Below are positions 41,782 to 50,956 of a stretch of DNA of 64,000 nucleotides, in pieces. Within the stretch, counting starts at the first letter, position 1, and the number at the start of each line of letters is the position of its first letter. The translations under genes and the position numbers were made by a program. The notes beneath the pieces were generated by a model. That model was not told the DNA's origin. It saw only the letters and a program-made list of their open reading frames with translations, and made no database searches. The stretch is from Streptomyces sp. CCM_MD2014 (GTDB lineage Bacteria; Actinomycetota; Actinomycetes; Streptomycetales; Streptomycetaceae): assembly GCF_000772045.1 (NCBI RefSeq), contig NZ_CP009754.1, positions 3,658,001 through 3,722,000 of the forward strand, in the 5' to 3' direction.

Positions 41782-42316
41782 AGTGGTCGATGCCGGCGAG
41801 GATGGACCGCTTCAGCTCGAGGGCCGCCCCGATCTCCTCCCGGGTGAACCGCTCGGGGTCCTTGGCGTACAGGGCCCGGCCGCGCTCCGAGACGAAGCGG
41901 TCCTCGGGGACCCGGTCCCGGCCCGGGGGAAGGAACTTGGCGACCTCCTCCAACGCGGCGATCGCGTACGCCGTCGCCGGGCGCATCGCCCGGTGCTCGG
42001 CCGGCGCGGTGTTGAGCAGGCGCAGGCCGGATTCGGTGGAGATCTCGTCGCTGACCCACATGAACTCGCCCGGGTCGACGATGCTCGAGGGCTCCTCGCC
42101 CCCGAACGCGGGCGGTGCGGGCGGGAGTTCGTCCGCCATGCGGAACTCGAAGGACCGGGTGCGCCCGCACTGGGGGCACGTGCCCTCGAAGACCGCGGTG
42201 AGGGCGCCGTCGTGATCCTCCAGCCGGTGCTCGCGCGCGAACTGCTCGGCGCCGCACGCACAGGGGTGGAGGTCGATGTAGAGGTGCGCCTCTTGCAACG
42301 AACGAGCGATCAACAT
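41762..42316 (-). CDS. Hypothetical protein with CxC and CxxC motifs
   Basis: A 184-residue soluble protein. The N-terminal half has HLYIDLHPCACGAEQF near residues 11-25 and GTCPQCGRTRSFEF near 46-58, forming a plausible zinc ribbon. The C-terminal half is helical (TAYAIAALEEVAKFLPP and EEIGAALELKRSILAGI). The start is 43 bases from the divergent start of the large Rossmann-motif protein. It could regulate, chaperone or neutralise that neighbour, but nothing in the sequence proves it. No family is recognised. Confidence 0.75.
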   Translation of the reverse strand: MLIARSLQEAHLYIDLHPCACGAEQFAREHRLEDHDGALTAVFEGTCPQCGRTRSFEFRMADELPPAPPAFGGEEPSSIVDPGEFMWVSDEISTESGLRLLNTAPAEHRAMRPATAYAIAALEEVAKFLPPGRDRVPEDRFVSERGRALYAKDPERFTREEIGAALELKRSILAGIDHFSPPRG

Positions 42317-42359
42317 GGCAGGATTCTACGGGGCTCATAGGCGCAGGGGGGAGACGTCA

Positions 42360-44960
42360 GTGAACCAGCGCGACGAGAGGGAACGTCCCGAGGAGACGGT
42401 CATCACGGCCACGGACGTCCTCGGCACCGGCTTCCGGGCGGACAGCGGCACCCGCCTTCCGCACGAGCGCGTCCTCGCCGAGGCCGAGGCGGCGCTGCCC
42501 GTGGTGGTCCAGGCGCTGTACGCCGACCGGCTGCGGGTGAACGGCATCGTCGAGGAGGACGGACGCCGCTTCTTCTCGCTGTCCGACGACAACGCCCGGA
42601 CCCTCACCGTCCGGCTGGAGTCCGCGTCGCTGCCCGAGCGCACCGTGGCGCGCAGCTTCGTGAACACCGCCTCCGACAACCACGTCGTCCAGCTCTCCGA
42701 CCGCATCGCGCCCGAGCAGATCGGCCGCGCGCTGAGCCACGAGGTCAACGAGCTGCTCTCCGTGCGGGACCGCGCCGAGCGCGCCGAGGCGCCCGCCGCC
42801 GCCGACATGCTGGGCCGCGGTGCCGCACTGCCGGAGCGGCCGCGGCTGTCCGACGAGGACCTGGGCCGGGTCGGCGAGTTGAACTACCTCGCGGAACGCA
42901 TGAACGACGGGGCGCTGTCCGCGGCACAACGCCTCGAGGCACGCGGCGAGCTGTCCCAGTTGATCGACCACACCGGCCTGCGGGTCGGCGCGCCGGCCGA
43001 CGACGCGGCCGCCCGGACGCTGGAGCAGTACGCGGTCGCGATCCGCACCGACACGGTGGGGCGGCACCTGACGACCGACGCCCGGCGGGCCCTGCGGGAG
43101 CTGGGCAGGCCGATCGACCAGTTGGCCCCCGCCGACGCGCAGGTGCTCCAGGAGCACCGGGCCCGGGTCGCGGAGGGCCGGGCGAACAGCGCCCCGCTGG
43201 GTTCCGCCCCCGCCTTCCCGCTGCCGGGCCTCGGCCCCGACGGCACGCCGATCCCACGGGAGCAGCTCGGCGCCGCCCGGGACGAGGCGGCCCGGCAGCG
43301 CACCGACACCGGGCTGCGGACGCTGGAGGAGCTGCGCGCCGAGGCGGCCACCCTGCCCGAGGGCCGGTACCCGCAGCGGGAGGTCATGATCGGCGGCGGG
43401 GCCGCGCTCGCGGGCCGCGACCCCGACGTCCTGCTGGTCGACTCGCGGGGCCGCTGGCACGTGGACCCCATCAAGGGCATCGTGCAGTCCGCCGACCAGG
43501 TGCGGCACCTGCGCGAAGTGGGCTGGGACCCGTACCAGTTCGGGGACCCGAAGGACCGGGTCTCGCTGGCGGCGCTCCAGTTGTGGGAGGACACCGCGGC
43601 CGCCCGCGGGCCGCTGGTCGACGGGCGTGCCTCGCTGAACCTCGCCGACGACGGGCGGCTGCTCGCCGAGATCTCCCCGGCCGACGGCTCGCCCCCGGTC
43701 ACCGTCGAGGTGGTGGGCACCCCGCTGGTGGCCACGGGTGTTCCCCCCGAGGTCATACCGGGCGTGAACCGGCAGGTGCCGACGATGGACGAGGCCGCCC
43801 GGGCGATCGGGGACCACCTCGGCACGGTCGCCACCCCCGAGGCGCTTCAGGCCCGGGACCGGCTGGCCGCGCTGCCGGAGGGACCGGGCCGGGCCGCCGC
43901 CGCCCTGGACATCCTGGCCGAACCGGCGGTGGCCGACGCGTTGCGGGCGGCCGGCGACGACTCGGTGGCCGTCCGGGCCAGGGAGACCGTCGAGGCGACC
44001 GCGAAGTGGGAGCAGGCGACCGCCGAGGCTCCCGGGCGGGTCCTGCTCGGGGACGAGGTCGGCGACGGGGCCTACGACCCGACGGTCGCCGACAACTGGG
44101 TGATCGCCGGCATCGGCGGCGGAGCCATCGCCAACACGGAGATCATCCTGGAGGGCAACCCGAACGCCCGGGTGACCATGGTGGGCACCGCGGCGCCCTG
44201 GGTCCTCCACAACGACTCCCAGTACCTGGCGATGCGCCGGCAGTACGACGCCGAACTCGGCGGCAACGGACGTCTGGTCACCGTGCCCAACCAGCGGCTG
44301 GGCGCCGTCGAGACGGTCCGCACCCCGGACGGCGGCGTCCGGCTCAAGGCCCGCGACGTCGAAGGGGACGCCTACGTTGCCTGCCTCGGCCGGGTGGCCC
44401 GGCTGCCGCAGGCCGCCGACACCCTCGACGCCTGGGCCCGGCGGCAGGGCGGCCAGGTCAAGGGCGAGCTGCTCTTCGACAAGAGCGAGCAGTACCTCGG
44501 CTACCGGCTGCACTTCCAGGCGGGTGACCGGCAGCACACCGTCGACGTGACGGGGGCCGCCTCCCGGATGCTGCCCGGCAACGTCTTCAGCGAGAAGGAC
44601 ATGGCCAGGCTGGCCGTCGTCGACCGCAGGACGGCGCCGCCGGAGAGCGGCAACGTGGCGGCCGGCTTCATGGCCACCGCACTCCAGGGCTCCCACCTGG
44701 CCAAGCACCGCGCGGAGCAGTCCGGCAACGCGCCGGCGGCCAGGACCGGCACCACTCCCCCGGCCGCCGGAACGGGAAGCAACCCGGTCGCCGGCGCGGG
44801 CACCAACCCGGTCGCGGGCGCGGCCCGCCTCCAGTCCGGGCGCAGACCGTCCGGTCCGGGCACCGCGCCCGGGGCCGGGCCGGCCGCCGGTGGTCCGGCC
44901 ACACCGCCCCGGCTTCCGAAACCGCCGCAGCCGGGCGGGGGCGGCGGACCCGCCCGGTGA
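42360..44960 (+). CDS. Large hypothetical protein with Rossmann-like motif
   Basis: An 866-residue protein without signal peptide or membrane helices. Residues 1-270 are mostly charged and helical (LSHEVNELLSVRDRAER, LSDEDLGRVGELNYLAER). Residues about 330-500 are mixed (REVMIGGGAALAGRDPDVLL). A dinucleotide-binding-like motif WVIAGIGGGAIANTEIILE lies near residue 580, followed by ARVTMVG, typical of a Rossmann strand-loop-helix-strand. A further domain follows (YVACLGRVARLPQAADTL). Residues 780-866 are Gly/Pro/Ala/Thr-rich with NPVAGAGT repeats. GTG at 42360 has GGGGGGAG upstream. Its position beside a type IV-like locus and its multi-domain form suggest a secreted effector or toxin, which is inference. 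Confidence 0.8.
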   Translation: MNQRDERERPEETVITATDVLGTGFRADSGTRLPHERVLAEAEAALPVVVQALYADRLRVNGIVEEDGRRFFSLSDDNARTLTVRLESASLPERTVARSFVNTASDNHVVQLSDRIAPEQIGRALSHEVNELLSVRDRAERAEAPAAADMLGRGAALPERPRLSDEDLGRVGELNYLAERMNDGALSAAQRLEARGELSQLIDHTGLRVGAPADDAAARTLEQYAVAIRTDTVGRHLTTDARRALRELGRPIDQLAPADAQVLQEHRARVAEGRANSAPLGSAPAFPLPGLGPDGTPIPREQLGAARDEAARQRTDTGLRTLEELRAEAATLPEGRYPQREVMIGGGAALAGRDPDVLLVDSRGRWHVDPIKGIVQSADQVRHLREVGWDPYQFGDPKDRVSLAALQLWEDTAAARGPLVDGRASLNLADDGRLLAEISPADGSPPVTVEVVGTPLVATGVPPEVIPGVNRQVPTMDEAARAIGDHLGTVATPEALQARDRLAALPEGPGRAAAALDILAEPAVADALRAAGDDSVAVRARETVEATAKWEQATAEAPGRVLLGDEVGDGAYDPTVADNWVIAGIGGGAIANTEIILEGNPNARVTMVGTAAPWVLHNDSQYLAMRRQYDAELGGNGRLVTVPNQRLGAVETVRTPDGGVRLKARDVEGDAYVACLGRVARLPQAADTLDAWARRQGGQVKGELLFDKSEQYLGYRLHFQAGDRQHTVDVTGAASRMLPGNVFSEKDMARLAVVDRRTAPPESGNVAAGFMATALQGSHLAKHRAEQSGNAPAARTGTTPPAAGTGSNPVAGAGTNPVAGAARLQSGRRPSGPGTAPGAGPAAGGPATPPRLPKPPQPGGGGGPAR

Positions 44961-45034
44961 CGGCCGACGGCCGCGCCGCCCGGCGCATCCGCGTCCGGGG
45001 TACCTGACGACGAGCCAGCACGGAGGAACGGAAG

Positions 45035-46360
45035 ATGCGCACCACGAGGACCGCACTGGCGGCCGCCCTGGCCGCGGTACTGCTCGCCGGGTGCGGCTCG
45101 GGCGACGACGGAGAGCGGGACGGCGCGGGGAAGGGACCGGACGGCGGCCACACCACGCCCCGGCTCTCCGTTCCCCCCGCCTTCGACGGGGGGAAGGGCT
45201 GGGACGAGGAAGCGGGCCGGGTGCCCTCGGACGCCGGAGCCGAGCCGGTCGTCGCGGTCGGCGGCACGGTCGCCCACGTCGAGCCCTCCGGCGACGGCTA
45301 CACGGTCCGGGTCCGGGACGCGGCGACGGGCGAGGTGCGCTGGACCAGCGCCGCCTACCGGGTCCCGGCGACGGACCCGGACGCCCCGGGCGGCCCCGCC
45401 GCGCCCCGGCTGACCGCCGTACGCCAGGGTGACCGCACGTACCTGGCCGCGTGGGCGGTCGGCGAGCGGACCGACGGCGCCCTGAGCAAGGAGAAGGAGA
45501 CCGTCCGGATCGGGGTCTACCCGCTGGACGCCTCCGGCGGCTCCGTCGCCCCGCTCCACGAGGTCCAGATCCCGGTGAACACGCAGGAGGGCTCGGTCCA
45601 GGCCCGGGACGGCGGCGCCGGGCTGCTGCTCTCCTGGCGGTCGGCCGGCGACCACCGGGCCGCCGTGGACCTGGGCACCGGCCGCGTGACGCGGTACGAC
45701 GATGCCGCCGGGCTGATCCCCGACTGCGACTCGGCGATGTGCGCCGGCAGCACCGTGGTGGCCGTCACCCCCGACGGGCCCGTGGTGGGCGGCGCGTCGG
45801 GCGGTATCCGGGTGCCGGGCGGCTGGAGCGGTGAGGACATCGCGCCCGAGGGCGTCGAGACGGGCCGGACGTTCGTCAGCGGGGAGCAGAACGGCACCCT
45901 CGCCGGCGTCCGCGACGGCATGTTCGTCGCCCGCTGGCGGGCGGCCGGCTCTGCGGGCTCCTACGTGTGGTCGGCGCACGACCTGGCGAGCGGCCGGCTG
46001 CTGGCCAGCACCGTCTGCGACGACGACGGTCCGGACACCCCGAGCGCGCCGGTGGCCTCGCCGAACGGGACCCGGCTGGGCCTCGGCGCGGTCCTGTTCG
46101 ACGTCCGGGCGGGCACGGGCCGGTGCCTGGCCGCCGAGGGCGACCGACCGGGCGTCACGGTCAGCGCCGTCGCCGACGACGGCACCGCGTACGGCACCAC
46201 GGGCCCGGGGACGGGCGTGGTGGTGCCGAAGGGCACCGGGACGCCCGAGGCGCTGCCCGGGGACACCCTGGTGCCGGCGGCCGCGCTGGACAAGGGGGCG
46301 CTGTTCGTCCGGCGGGGGGACGACGACGCCCTGCTCCTGTCGGTGCGCCAGGCCCGCTGA
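45035..46360 (+). CDS. Lipoprotein with beta-propeller-like repeats
   Basis: A 441-residue lipoprotein. The signal peptide ends in LLAGC (cysteine near residue 20), followed by a Gly/Asp spacer. The body (about 60-440) alternates short strands with motifs such as VRDAATGEVRWTS, VDLGTGRVTRYDD and HDLASGRLLAST, like quinoprotein/WD-type beta-propeller blades. Ligand and role are unknown. GGAGGAA precedes the ATG. It converges with the ABC permease gene with 12 bases between stops. Confidence 0.85.
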   Translation: MRTTRTALAAALAAVLLAGCGSGDDGERDGAGKGPDGGHTTPRLSVPPAFDGGKGWDEEAGRVPSDAGAEPVVAVGGTVAHVEPSGDGYTVRVRDAATGEVRWTSAAYRVPATDPDAPGGPAAPRLTAVRQGDRTYLAAWAVGERTDGALSKEKETVRIGVYPLDASGGSVAPLHEVQIPVNTQEGSVQARDGGAGLLLSWRSAGDHRAAVDLGTGRVTRYDDAAGLIPDCDSAMCAGSTVVAVTPDGPVVGGASGGIRVPGGWSGEDIAPEGVETGRTFVSGEQNGTLAGVRDGMFVARWRAAGSAGSYVWSAHDLASGRLLASTVCDDDGPDTPSAPVASPNGTRLGLGAVLFDVRAGTGRCLAAEGDRPGVTVSAVADDGTAYGTTGPGTGVVVPKGTGTPEALPGDTLVPAAALDKGALFVRRGDDDALLLSVRQAR

Positions 46361-46372
46361 GGCCGCCGCGCC

Positions 46373-47311
46373 TCACGCCGTGATGTCGCGGGTGGTGAAC
46401 CGGGCCCAGGCCGCCGAGCCGAAGACCGCCGCGTAGAGGGCCTGGAGGCCCAGGTTCTTGACCAGGTCGTCCCAGTAGACCGGCTCCCGCATCAGGTCGG
46501 CGAAGGACAGCCAGTAGTGCGAGAAGAAGTACGGCTGGAGGGCGTCGAGCTGCGGGATCTGGTCGAGGATCTGGACGGTGATCAGCAGCCCCACCGTGGT
46601 CGCCATCGCCGCGATGCCGCTGCCCGTCAGGGTGGAGACGAACAGGCCGAGGGCCGCGACGCCGACGAGCGAGGCGGCCACCACCAGGGCGATCAGCAGC
46701 GCCCGCCCCAGGCCCTCGGCGTAGGTGATCCGGGTGCCGGAGATGGTGACCAGGTCGCCCACCGGGAACAGCAGCGCGCCGACCGCGAGCGCCGAGACCG
46801 CGACCACCAGGGTGGCGGCCAGGCAGAAGGCGAGGACCGTCGCGTACTTGGTGAGCAGCAGCCGGGAGCGGCCGGCCGGGGCGACCAGGAGGTAGCGGAG
46901 CGTGCCCGCGCTCGACTCGCCCGCGATCGCGTCGCCCGCGACGACGCCGATGGCCATCGGCAGGAAGAACGGGAGGGTCGCGGCGAGCGCGGTGAAGACC
47001 AGGAACAGCCCGTTGTTGCTGATCTGCGAGATGAACGCCGGTCCCTCGCCGCCACCGCCGCCGCCACCGAGCGAGGACCCGTCGCTCGTCTCGATCTTCA
47101 CGGCGATGCCGACCAGGATCGGCACGGCGGCGAGCACGGCCAGCAGGGCGAGGGTGCGCCAGCGCCGGAACGTGATCAGCAGTTCGCTGCGGAGCAGCCC
47201 GAGCGACCACAGCGGGCTCGGGCGCCGCACGGCACCCGGGACCGCCACCGTACCGGGCGCGGTGGCCTCGGCCTCCCTCACCGGCTCGCCCCGCACGTCA
47301 GCCCGCGACAT
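46373..47311 (-). CDS. ABC-2 type transporter permease
   Basis: A 312-residue permease with six membrane helices and a glycine-rich extracytoplasmic loop (ETSDGSSLGGGGGGGEG). It has ABC-2 export permease features such as GVVAGDAIAGESSAGTLRYLLVAP. It pairs with the ATPase whose gene overlaps its start by 14 bases. GGAGAGGG lies upstream of the ATG. Substrate unknown. The operon begins with a LolA-like exported protein, suggesting export or maintenance of a cell-envelope component. Confidence 0.9.
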   Translation of the reverse strand: MSRADVRGEPVREAEATAPGTVAVPGAVRRPSPLWSLGLLRSELLITFRRWRTLALLAVLAAVPILVGIAVKIETSDGSSLGGGGGGGEGPAFISQISNNGLFLVFTALAATLPFFLPMAIGVVAGDAIAGESSAGTLRYLLVAPAGRSRLLLTKYATVLAFCLAATLVVAVSALAVGALLFPVGDLVTISGTRITYAEGLGRALLIALVVAASLVGVAALGLFVSTLTGSGIAAMATTVGLLITVQILDQIPQLDALQPYFFSHYWLSFADLMREPVYWDDLVKNLGLQALYAAVFGSAAWARFTTRDITA

Positions 47312-48296
47312 CGAATCCCTCTCCCGTCAGCGCCACGAACGCGTCCTCCAACGAGGCGCGTTCCAGGGCGAAGCCCCTGACCCGGACCCCGGCCGCGACC
47401 AGCGCCGCGTTCACCTCGGCGAGGTCGCGCTCCGGTGGCTCGGCCGTCACCCGGTCCCCGTCGACGACCACGTCGGACGCCCCCTGTTCCTTCAGCACCC
47501 GGGCCGCGTCGCCCGGGTCCGGCGTGGTCACCGCCAGCCGGCCGCGCGCCCCGGCCGACAGGTCGGCGACCGCGCCCTGGGTGATCAGCCGCCCCTGTGC
47601 CATCACGGCGGCGTGGGTGCACACCTGCTCGATCTCGTCCAGCAGGTGGGAGGAGAGGAAGACGGTGGTGCCGTCGGAGGCCAGTTCGCGCACGAGGGTG
47701 CGGATCTCGCGCATGCCCTGGGGGTCGAGGCCGTTGGTCGGCTCGTCCAGGACGAGCAGCCGGCGTGGCTGGAGCAGCGCCGCGGCGAGGCCGAGCCGCT
47801 GCTTCATGCCGAGTGAGTACGCCTTCGCCTTCTTGCCGCCGGCGGCCGCCAGGCCGACCCGGTCGAGCGCCGCGGCGACGCGTTCGCGCCGGGTGCGCGG
47901 GTCGGCGGTCGGGTCGGCGGCGTCGTAGCGCAGCAGGTTGTCCCGCCCGGTGAGGAAGCCGTACAGGGCCGGGCCCTCGATGAGGGCGCCGACCCGGGGC
48001 AGTACGGTGCGGGACGCCCGCGGCATGGGCAGGCCGAGGACCCGGGCGCTGCCCGAGGTGGGTTCGATCAGCCCCATCAGCATGCGGATGGTGGTGGTCT
48101 TGCCGGAGCCGTTGGGTCCGAGGAAGCCGAAGACGCTGCCCGCCGGGACGGTCAGGTCCAGACCGTCGACGGCGAGTTGCCCGCCGCGGTAGCGCTTGGT
48201 GAGCCCGCGGGTGGCGATGACGGCGCCGTCCGCACTCTCCCCCCGGTCCGGCTCCCGGCCCGGGCGCTCCGGCTCCATGGCGGACGGTTCGGCCAT
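47298..48296 (-). CDS. ABC transporter ATP-binding protein
   Basis: A 332-residue ATPase. Walker A is GPNGSGKTTTIRML (about residue 62), the signature is SLGMKQRLGLAAALLQ, Walker B is RLLVLDEPTNGLDP, and the switch histidine lies in LSSHLLDEIEQ. The C-terminal 80 residues are the accessory domain seen in DrrA/CcmA-type exporters. GAGGGAG precedes the ATG at 48294-48296. An internal ATG at codon 7 is possible. Co-transcribed with the permease. Confidence 0.94.
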   Translation of the reverse strand: MAEPSAMEPERPGREPDRGESADGAVIATRGLTKRYRGGQLAVDGLDLTVPAGSVFGFLGPNGSGKTTTIRMLMGLIEPTSGSARVLGLPMPRASRTVLPRVGALIEGPALYGFLTGRDNLLRYDAADPTADPRTRRERVAAALDRVGLAAAGGKKAKAYSLGMKQRLGLAAALLQPRRLLVLDEPTNGLDPQGMREIRTLVRELASDGTTVFLSSHLLDEIEQVCTHAAVMAQGRLITQGAVADLSAGARGRLAVTTPDPGDAARVLKEQGASDVVVDGDRVTAEPPERDLAEVNAALVAAGVRVRGFALERASLEDAFVALTGEGFDVAG

Positions 48297-48358
48297 CGGC
48301 TCCCTCGTTTCCCTCGCTTCGTCCTCCGCACGCTACGCGTGGTCGTGCCGCGTACGTC

Positions 48359-49597
48359 CTACCGCGCGGCCTCGGCCGCCTTCACCAGCGCGTCCTTGGT
48401 GACCGCACCGGCGTAGACCTTGCCGTCGTCCGTGATCAGGGCGTTGACGAGGCGGGTCTTGAAAACCGTGCCCGAGCCGAAGTCGCCCTTGACCTGGTCG
48501 CCGAAGGAGCCGAGGAAGCCGCCGAGAGCGCCGAGGTCGCCGTCCGGTGATGCCGTGGGCAGGCCGCCCCGGGCGCCGGTGTCGAAGGTGGCGATCGCGT
48601 TCCAGCCCTCGCCGATGACCTCGAGGCCGTCCAGCCCCTCGGCGGGCCCGCCCTCGGCCGGGCGCCCGTGCTCGGGAGCCTCGGCGCTCGCGTCGCCCTC
48701 GGTGACCTTCGCCCCCGCGGGCGGCGTGAAGTCGAACGTCGACGCGTCCGGCTTGGCGAAGCTGACCTCGGTGAAGCCCACGTCCACCACGGCGGCGCCG
48801 CCGCTCGCCGGAGTCAGCGTGAACTTCAGCGGCGTGCCGGTCTCGGCGTCCACGGCCACGGTGATCGCACCGACCGTGGAACCGTCCTGCTTGGGCTCGA
48901 CGACCAGGCGGTACGCGTCCCGGCCGGCCACCTGGGCGGTGCCGCCGACGGTCACGGAGGTGGTGTCGTCGACCGCCTTGAGCGCCTGCTCGGCGAAGTC
49001 CTTCGGCGTGGCCGGCACGTCCTTCTCCGGCGCGTCCTTCTCCGGCCGCCCGTCGCCGCCGGAGGCGGTGGAGTGGTAGACCTCGTTTGACTCGCTGTCG
49101 TAGCCCCAGAGGTCGTCGCCGTTGTGGATCAGGCTGTACTCGGCGGCGTTCTCCAGCAGGGAGAGCTTCTGCCGGTCGGGACCGTCGGCCGCGACACGGA
49201 GCGTGTGACTGCCGGACACCAGCTCGGTGAGCTTGGCCGACGGGTCGGCGGCGGATCCCTCGCCGTCCCCGCCCGCGCCCGGACCTGCGGACATGCCGGA
49301 CATCAAGCCGCTCTCCAGCCCGCCGAGGTCCGGCAGCCCCAGATCCGTGTTGATCCGCACCGTGCCCGACATCTGCTGGACGTCCGACTTGGCGATCTTC
49401 TCGATGAGCTGCTCCGCCGTGACCTTCGGCAGGTCGGGGTCCCCGGAGTCGGCGAGCGCGGGAACCAGCCCGATCGTCGCGGCCGCCACTCCCATCACCG
49501 CGACCGGGACGACGTACCGCGCGGCCTTGCGCCGCCCGGCGCGCAGCTCCTCGCCCTCCCCGGCGGTCCTGTTGTCGTCGGAATCGATCGGTGCCAT
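48359..49597 (-). CDS. LolA-like exported protein (DUF2092 type)
   Basis: A 412-residue protein. One N-terminal membrane helix (about 32-50) follows a charged cytoplasmic segment. The extracytoplasmic domain (about 60-400) resembles LolA/LppX-type half-barrels: LIEKIAKSDVQQMSGTVRI, TLRVAADGPDRQKLSL and DAYRLVVEPKQDGSTVGAI. Such domains bind lipids or sense envelope state. AGGTAGGG precedes the ATG at 49595-49597; a longer in-frame start lacks such a site. First gene of an operon with the ABC-2 exporter, so it may pass a lipid-like substrate or regulate it. Confidence 0.86.
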   Translation of the reverse strand: MAPIDSDDNRTAGEGEELRAGRRKAARYVVPVAVMGVAAATIGLVPALADSGDPDLPKVTAEQLIEKIAKSDVQQMSGTVRINTDLGLPDLGGLESGLMSGMSAGPGAGGDGEGSAADPSAKLTELVSGSHTLRVAADGPDRQKLSLLENAAEYSLIHNGDDLWGYDSESNEVYHSTASGGDGRPEKDAPEKDVPATPKDFAEQALKAVDDTTSVTVGGTAQVAGRDAYRLVVEPKQDGSTVGAITVAVDAETGTPLKFTLTPASGGAAVVDVGFTEVSFAKPDASTFDFTPPAGAKVTEGDASAEAPEHGRPAEGGPAEGLDGLEVIGEGWNAIATFDTGARGGLPTASPDGDLGALGGFLGSFGDQVKGDFGSGTVFKTRLVNALITDDGKVYAGAVTKDALVKAAEAAR

Positions 49598-49945
49598 GTG
49601 TGCCCTACCTCCGTCGTCGGCGGCGGCTGTCTCGCGACCTCGCACGTGTTCACCCGTGAGCCGCCATTCTCACCCGAATCGGTGAGGATTGGTGTGTGTC
49701 CGTAGTGTCCATCTGACCAAATCACCGGAGCACAGGCGTCAGACCGCGGACTCAACTCCGCCTACTCCTGCGGGATGACACGGAGGGGCGACGGCTCCCC
49801 CGGCCCGTAGGGGCCCGCGTACGGCACCCGGCGGACGGCACGTGTCAGTCGGGGCAGGGCGGACGGCCGTGAGACGCGGGGCAGGGCGGACGGCCGTGAG
49901 ACGCGGGCGGGGCGGACGGCCGTGAGACGCGGGGCAGGGCGGCGG
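49598..49945. other. Intergenic region upstream of the LolA-like gene
   Basis: About 350 bases lie between the LolA-like start and the polyprenyl synthase stop. They should contain the LolA-operon promoter; no clear hexamer pair was found. Tandem repeats occupy the end next to the synthase stop. No gene is seen. Confidence 0.5.
49851..49942. repeat. Tandem 26-27-bp repeat downstream of the polyprenyl synthase
   Basis: Three copies of a GGGGCAGGGCGGACGGCCGT-based unit (49851-49877, 49878-49904, 49905-49930, the last one base shorter) and a partial fourth copy end four bases before the synthase stop triplet. The function is unknown; it may act in termination or mRNA stability. Confidence 0.85.
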
Positions 49946-50956
49946 TCACCCGGCGCGGTGCACCACCGCGTCGCACAGCTCCACCAGCGCGGCCTTCGCG
50001 TCGCACTCCCGCAGCGGGGCCAGCGCGGCCCGGGCCTCCTTGGCGTACCGGACCGTGTCCGCACGCGCCTGCTCCAGCGCGGGGTGGGCGCGCAGCAGAC
50101 GCAGCGCCTCGGCGTGCCGCGCGTCGTCGCTCAGGTCGGAGTCGAGCAGCTCGCACAGCGCGAGGTCCTCGGCGAGCCCGAGCCGGGCCGCCCGCTCGCG
50201 CAGCCGCAGCACGGGCAGGGTGGGGATGCCCTCGCGCAGGTCCGTGCCGGGCGTCTTGCCGGACTCGTCGGAGTCGGAGGCGATGTCCAGGACGTCGTCC
50301 GCGAGCTGGAAGGCGACGCCGAGCCGCTCGCCGTACTGGGTGAGCACGTCGACCACCGTCTCGTCGGCGCCGGACATCATCGCGCCGAACCGGCAGGAGA
50401 CCGCCACCAGCGAGCCCGTCTTGCCGCCCAGCACGTCCAGGTAGTGGTCGACGGGGTCGCGGCCGTCCTGCGGGCCGGCGGTCTCCAGGATCTGGCCGGT
50501 GACCAGCCGCTCGAACGCGAGGGCCTGGACGCGGACCGCCTCGGGGCCGAGGTCGGCCAGGATCTGCGAGGCGCGGGCGAAGAGGAAGTCGCCGGTGAGG
50601 ACCGCGACCGAGTTGCCCCAGCGAGTGTTGGCGCTGGGCACCCCGCGCCGCACGGCGGCCTCGTCCATCACGTCGTCGTGGTACAGCGTGGCGAGGTGGG
50701 TCAGCTCCACGACCACGGCCGAGGGCACGATTCCGGGGGCGTAGGGGTCGCCGAACTGGGCCGAGAGCATCACCAGCAGCGGCCGGAACCGTTTCCCGCC
50801 GGCCCGCACCAGGTGCTGGGCGGCCTCCGTGATGAACGGCACCTCGCTTTTGGTTGCCTCAAGCAACCCTTCCTCGACAGCAACCAATCCGGCCTGGACA
50901 TCGGCTTCCAGAGCCTGGTCCCGCACGCTCAGCCCGAACGGCCCGACGACGGTCAC
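49946..50956 (-). CDS. Polyprenyl diphosphate synthase
   Basis: A 336-residue trans-prenyltransferase. The first aspartate-rich motif is LYHDDVMDEAAVRRG (DDxxD with arginines) near residue 94, and the second is FQLADDVLDIASD near residue 220. Basic KRFRP near residue 55 binds isopentenyl diphosphate. It adds isoprene units in trans to make the side chain of menaquinone, the quinone of Streptomyces, or a related polyprenyl diphosphate. GTG at 50954-50956 is the first codon of the conserved frame. Product length cannot be determined by eye. Confidence 0.93.
   Translation of the reverse strand: MTVVGPFGLSVRDQALEADVQAGLVAVEEGLLEATKSEVPFITEAAQHLVRAGGKRFRPLLVMLSAQFGDPYAPGIVPSAVVVELTHLATLYHDDVMDEAAVRRGVPSANTRWGNSVAVLTGDFLFARASQILADLGPEAVRVQALAFERLVTGQILETAGPQDGRDPVDHYLDVLGGKTGSLVAVSCRFGAMMSGADETVVDVLTQYGERLGVAFQLADDVLDIASDSDESGKTPGTDLREGIPTLPVLRLRERAARLGLAEDLALCELLDSDLSDDARHAEALRLLRAHPALEQARADTVRYAKEARAALAPLRECDAKAALVELCDAVVHRAG

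Noticed and set aside
26997..44960. Complete integrative conjugative element
   Set aside because: No integrase, excisionase, relaxase, TraB-type translocase, replication gene or terminal att duplication is visible in the window.
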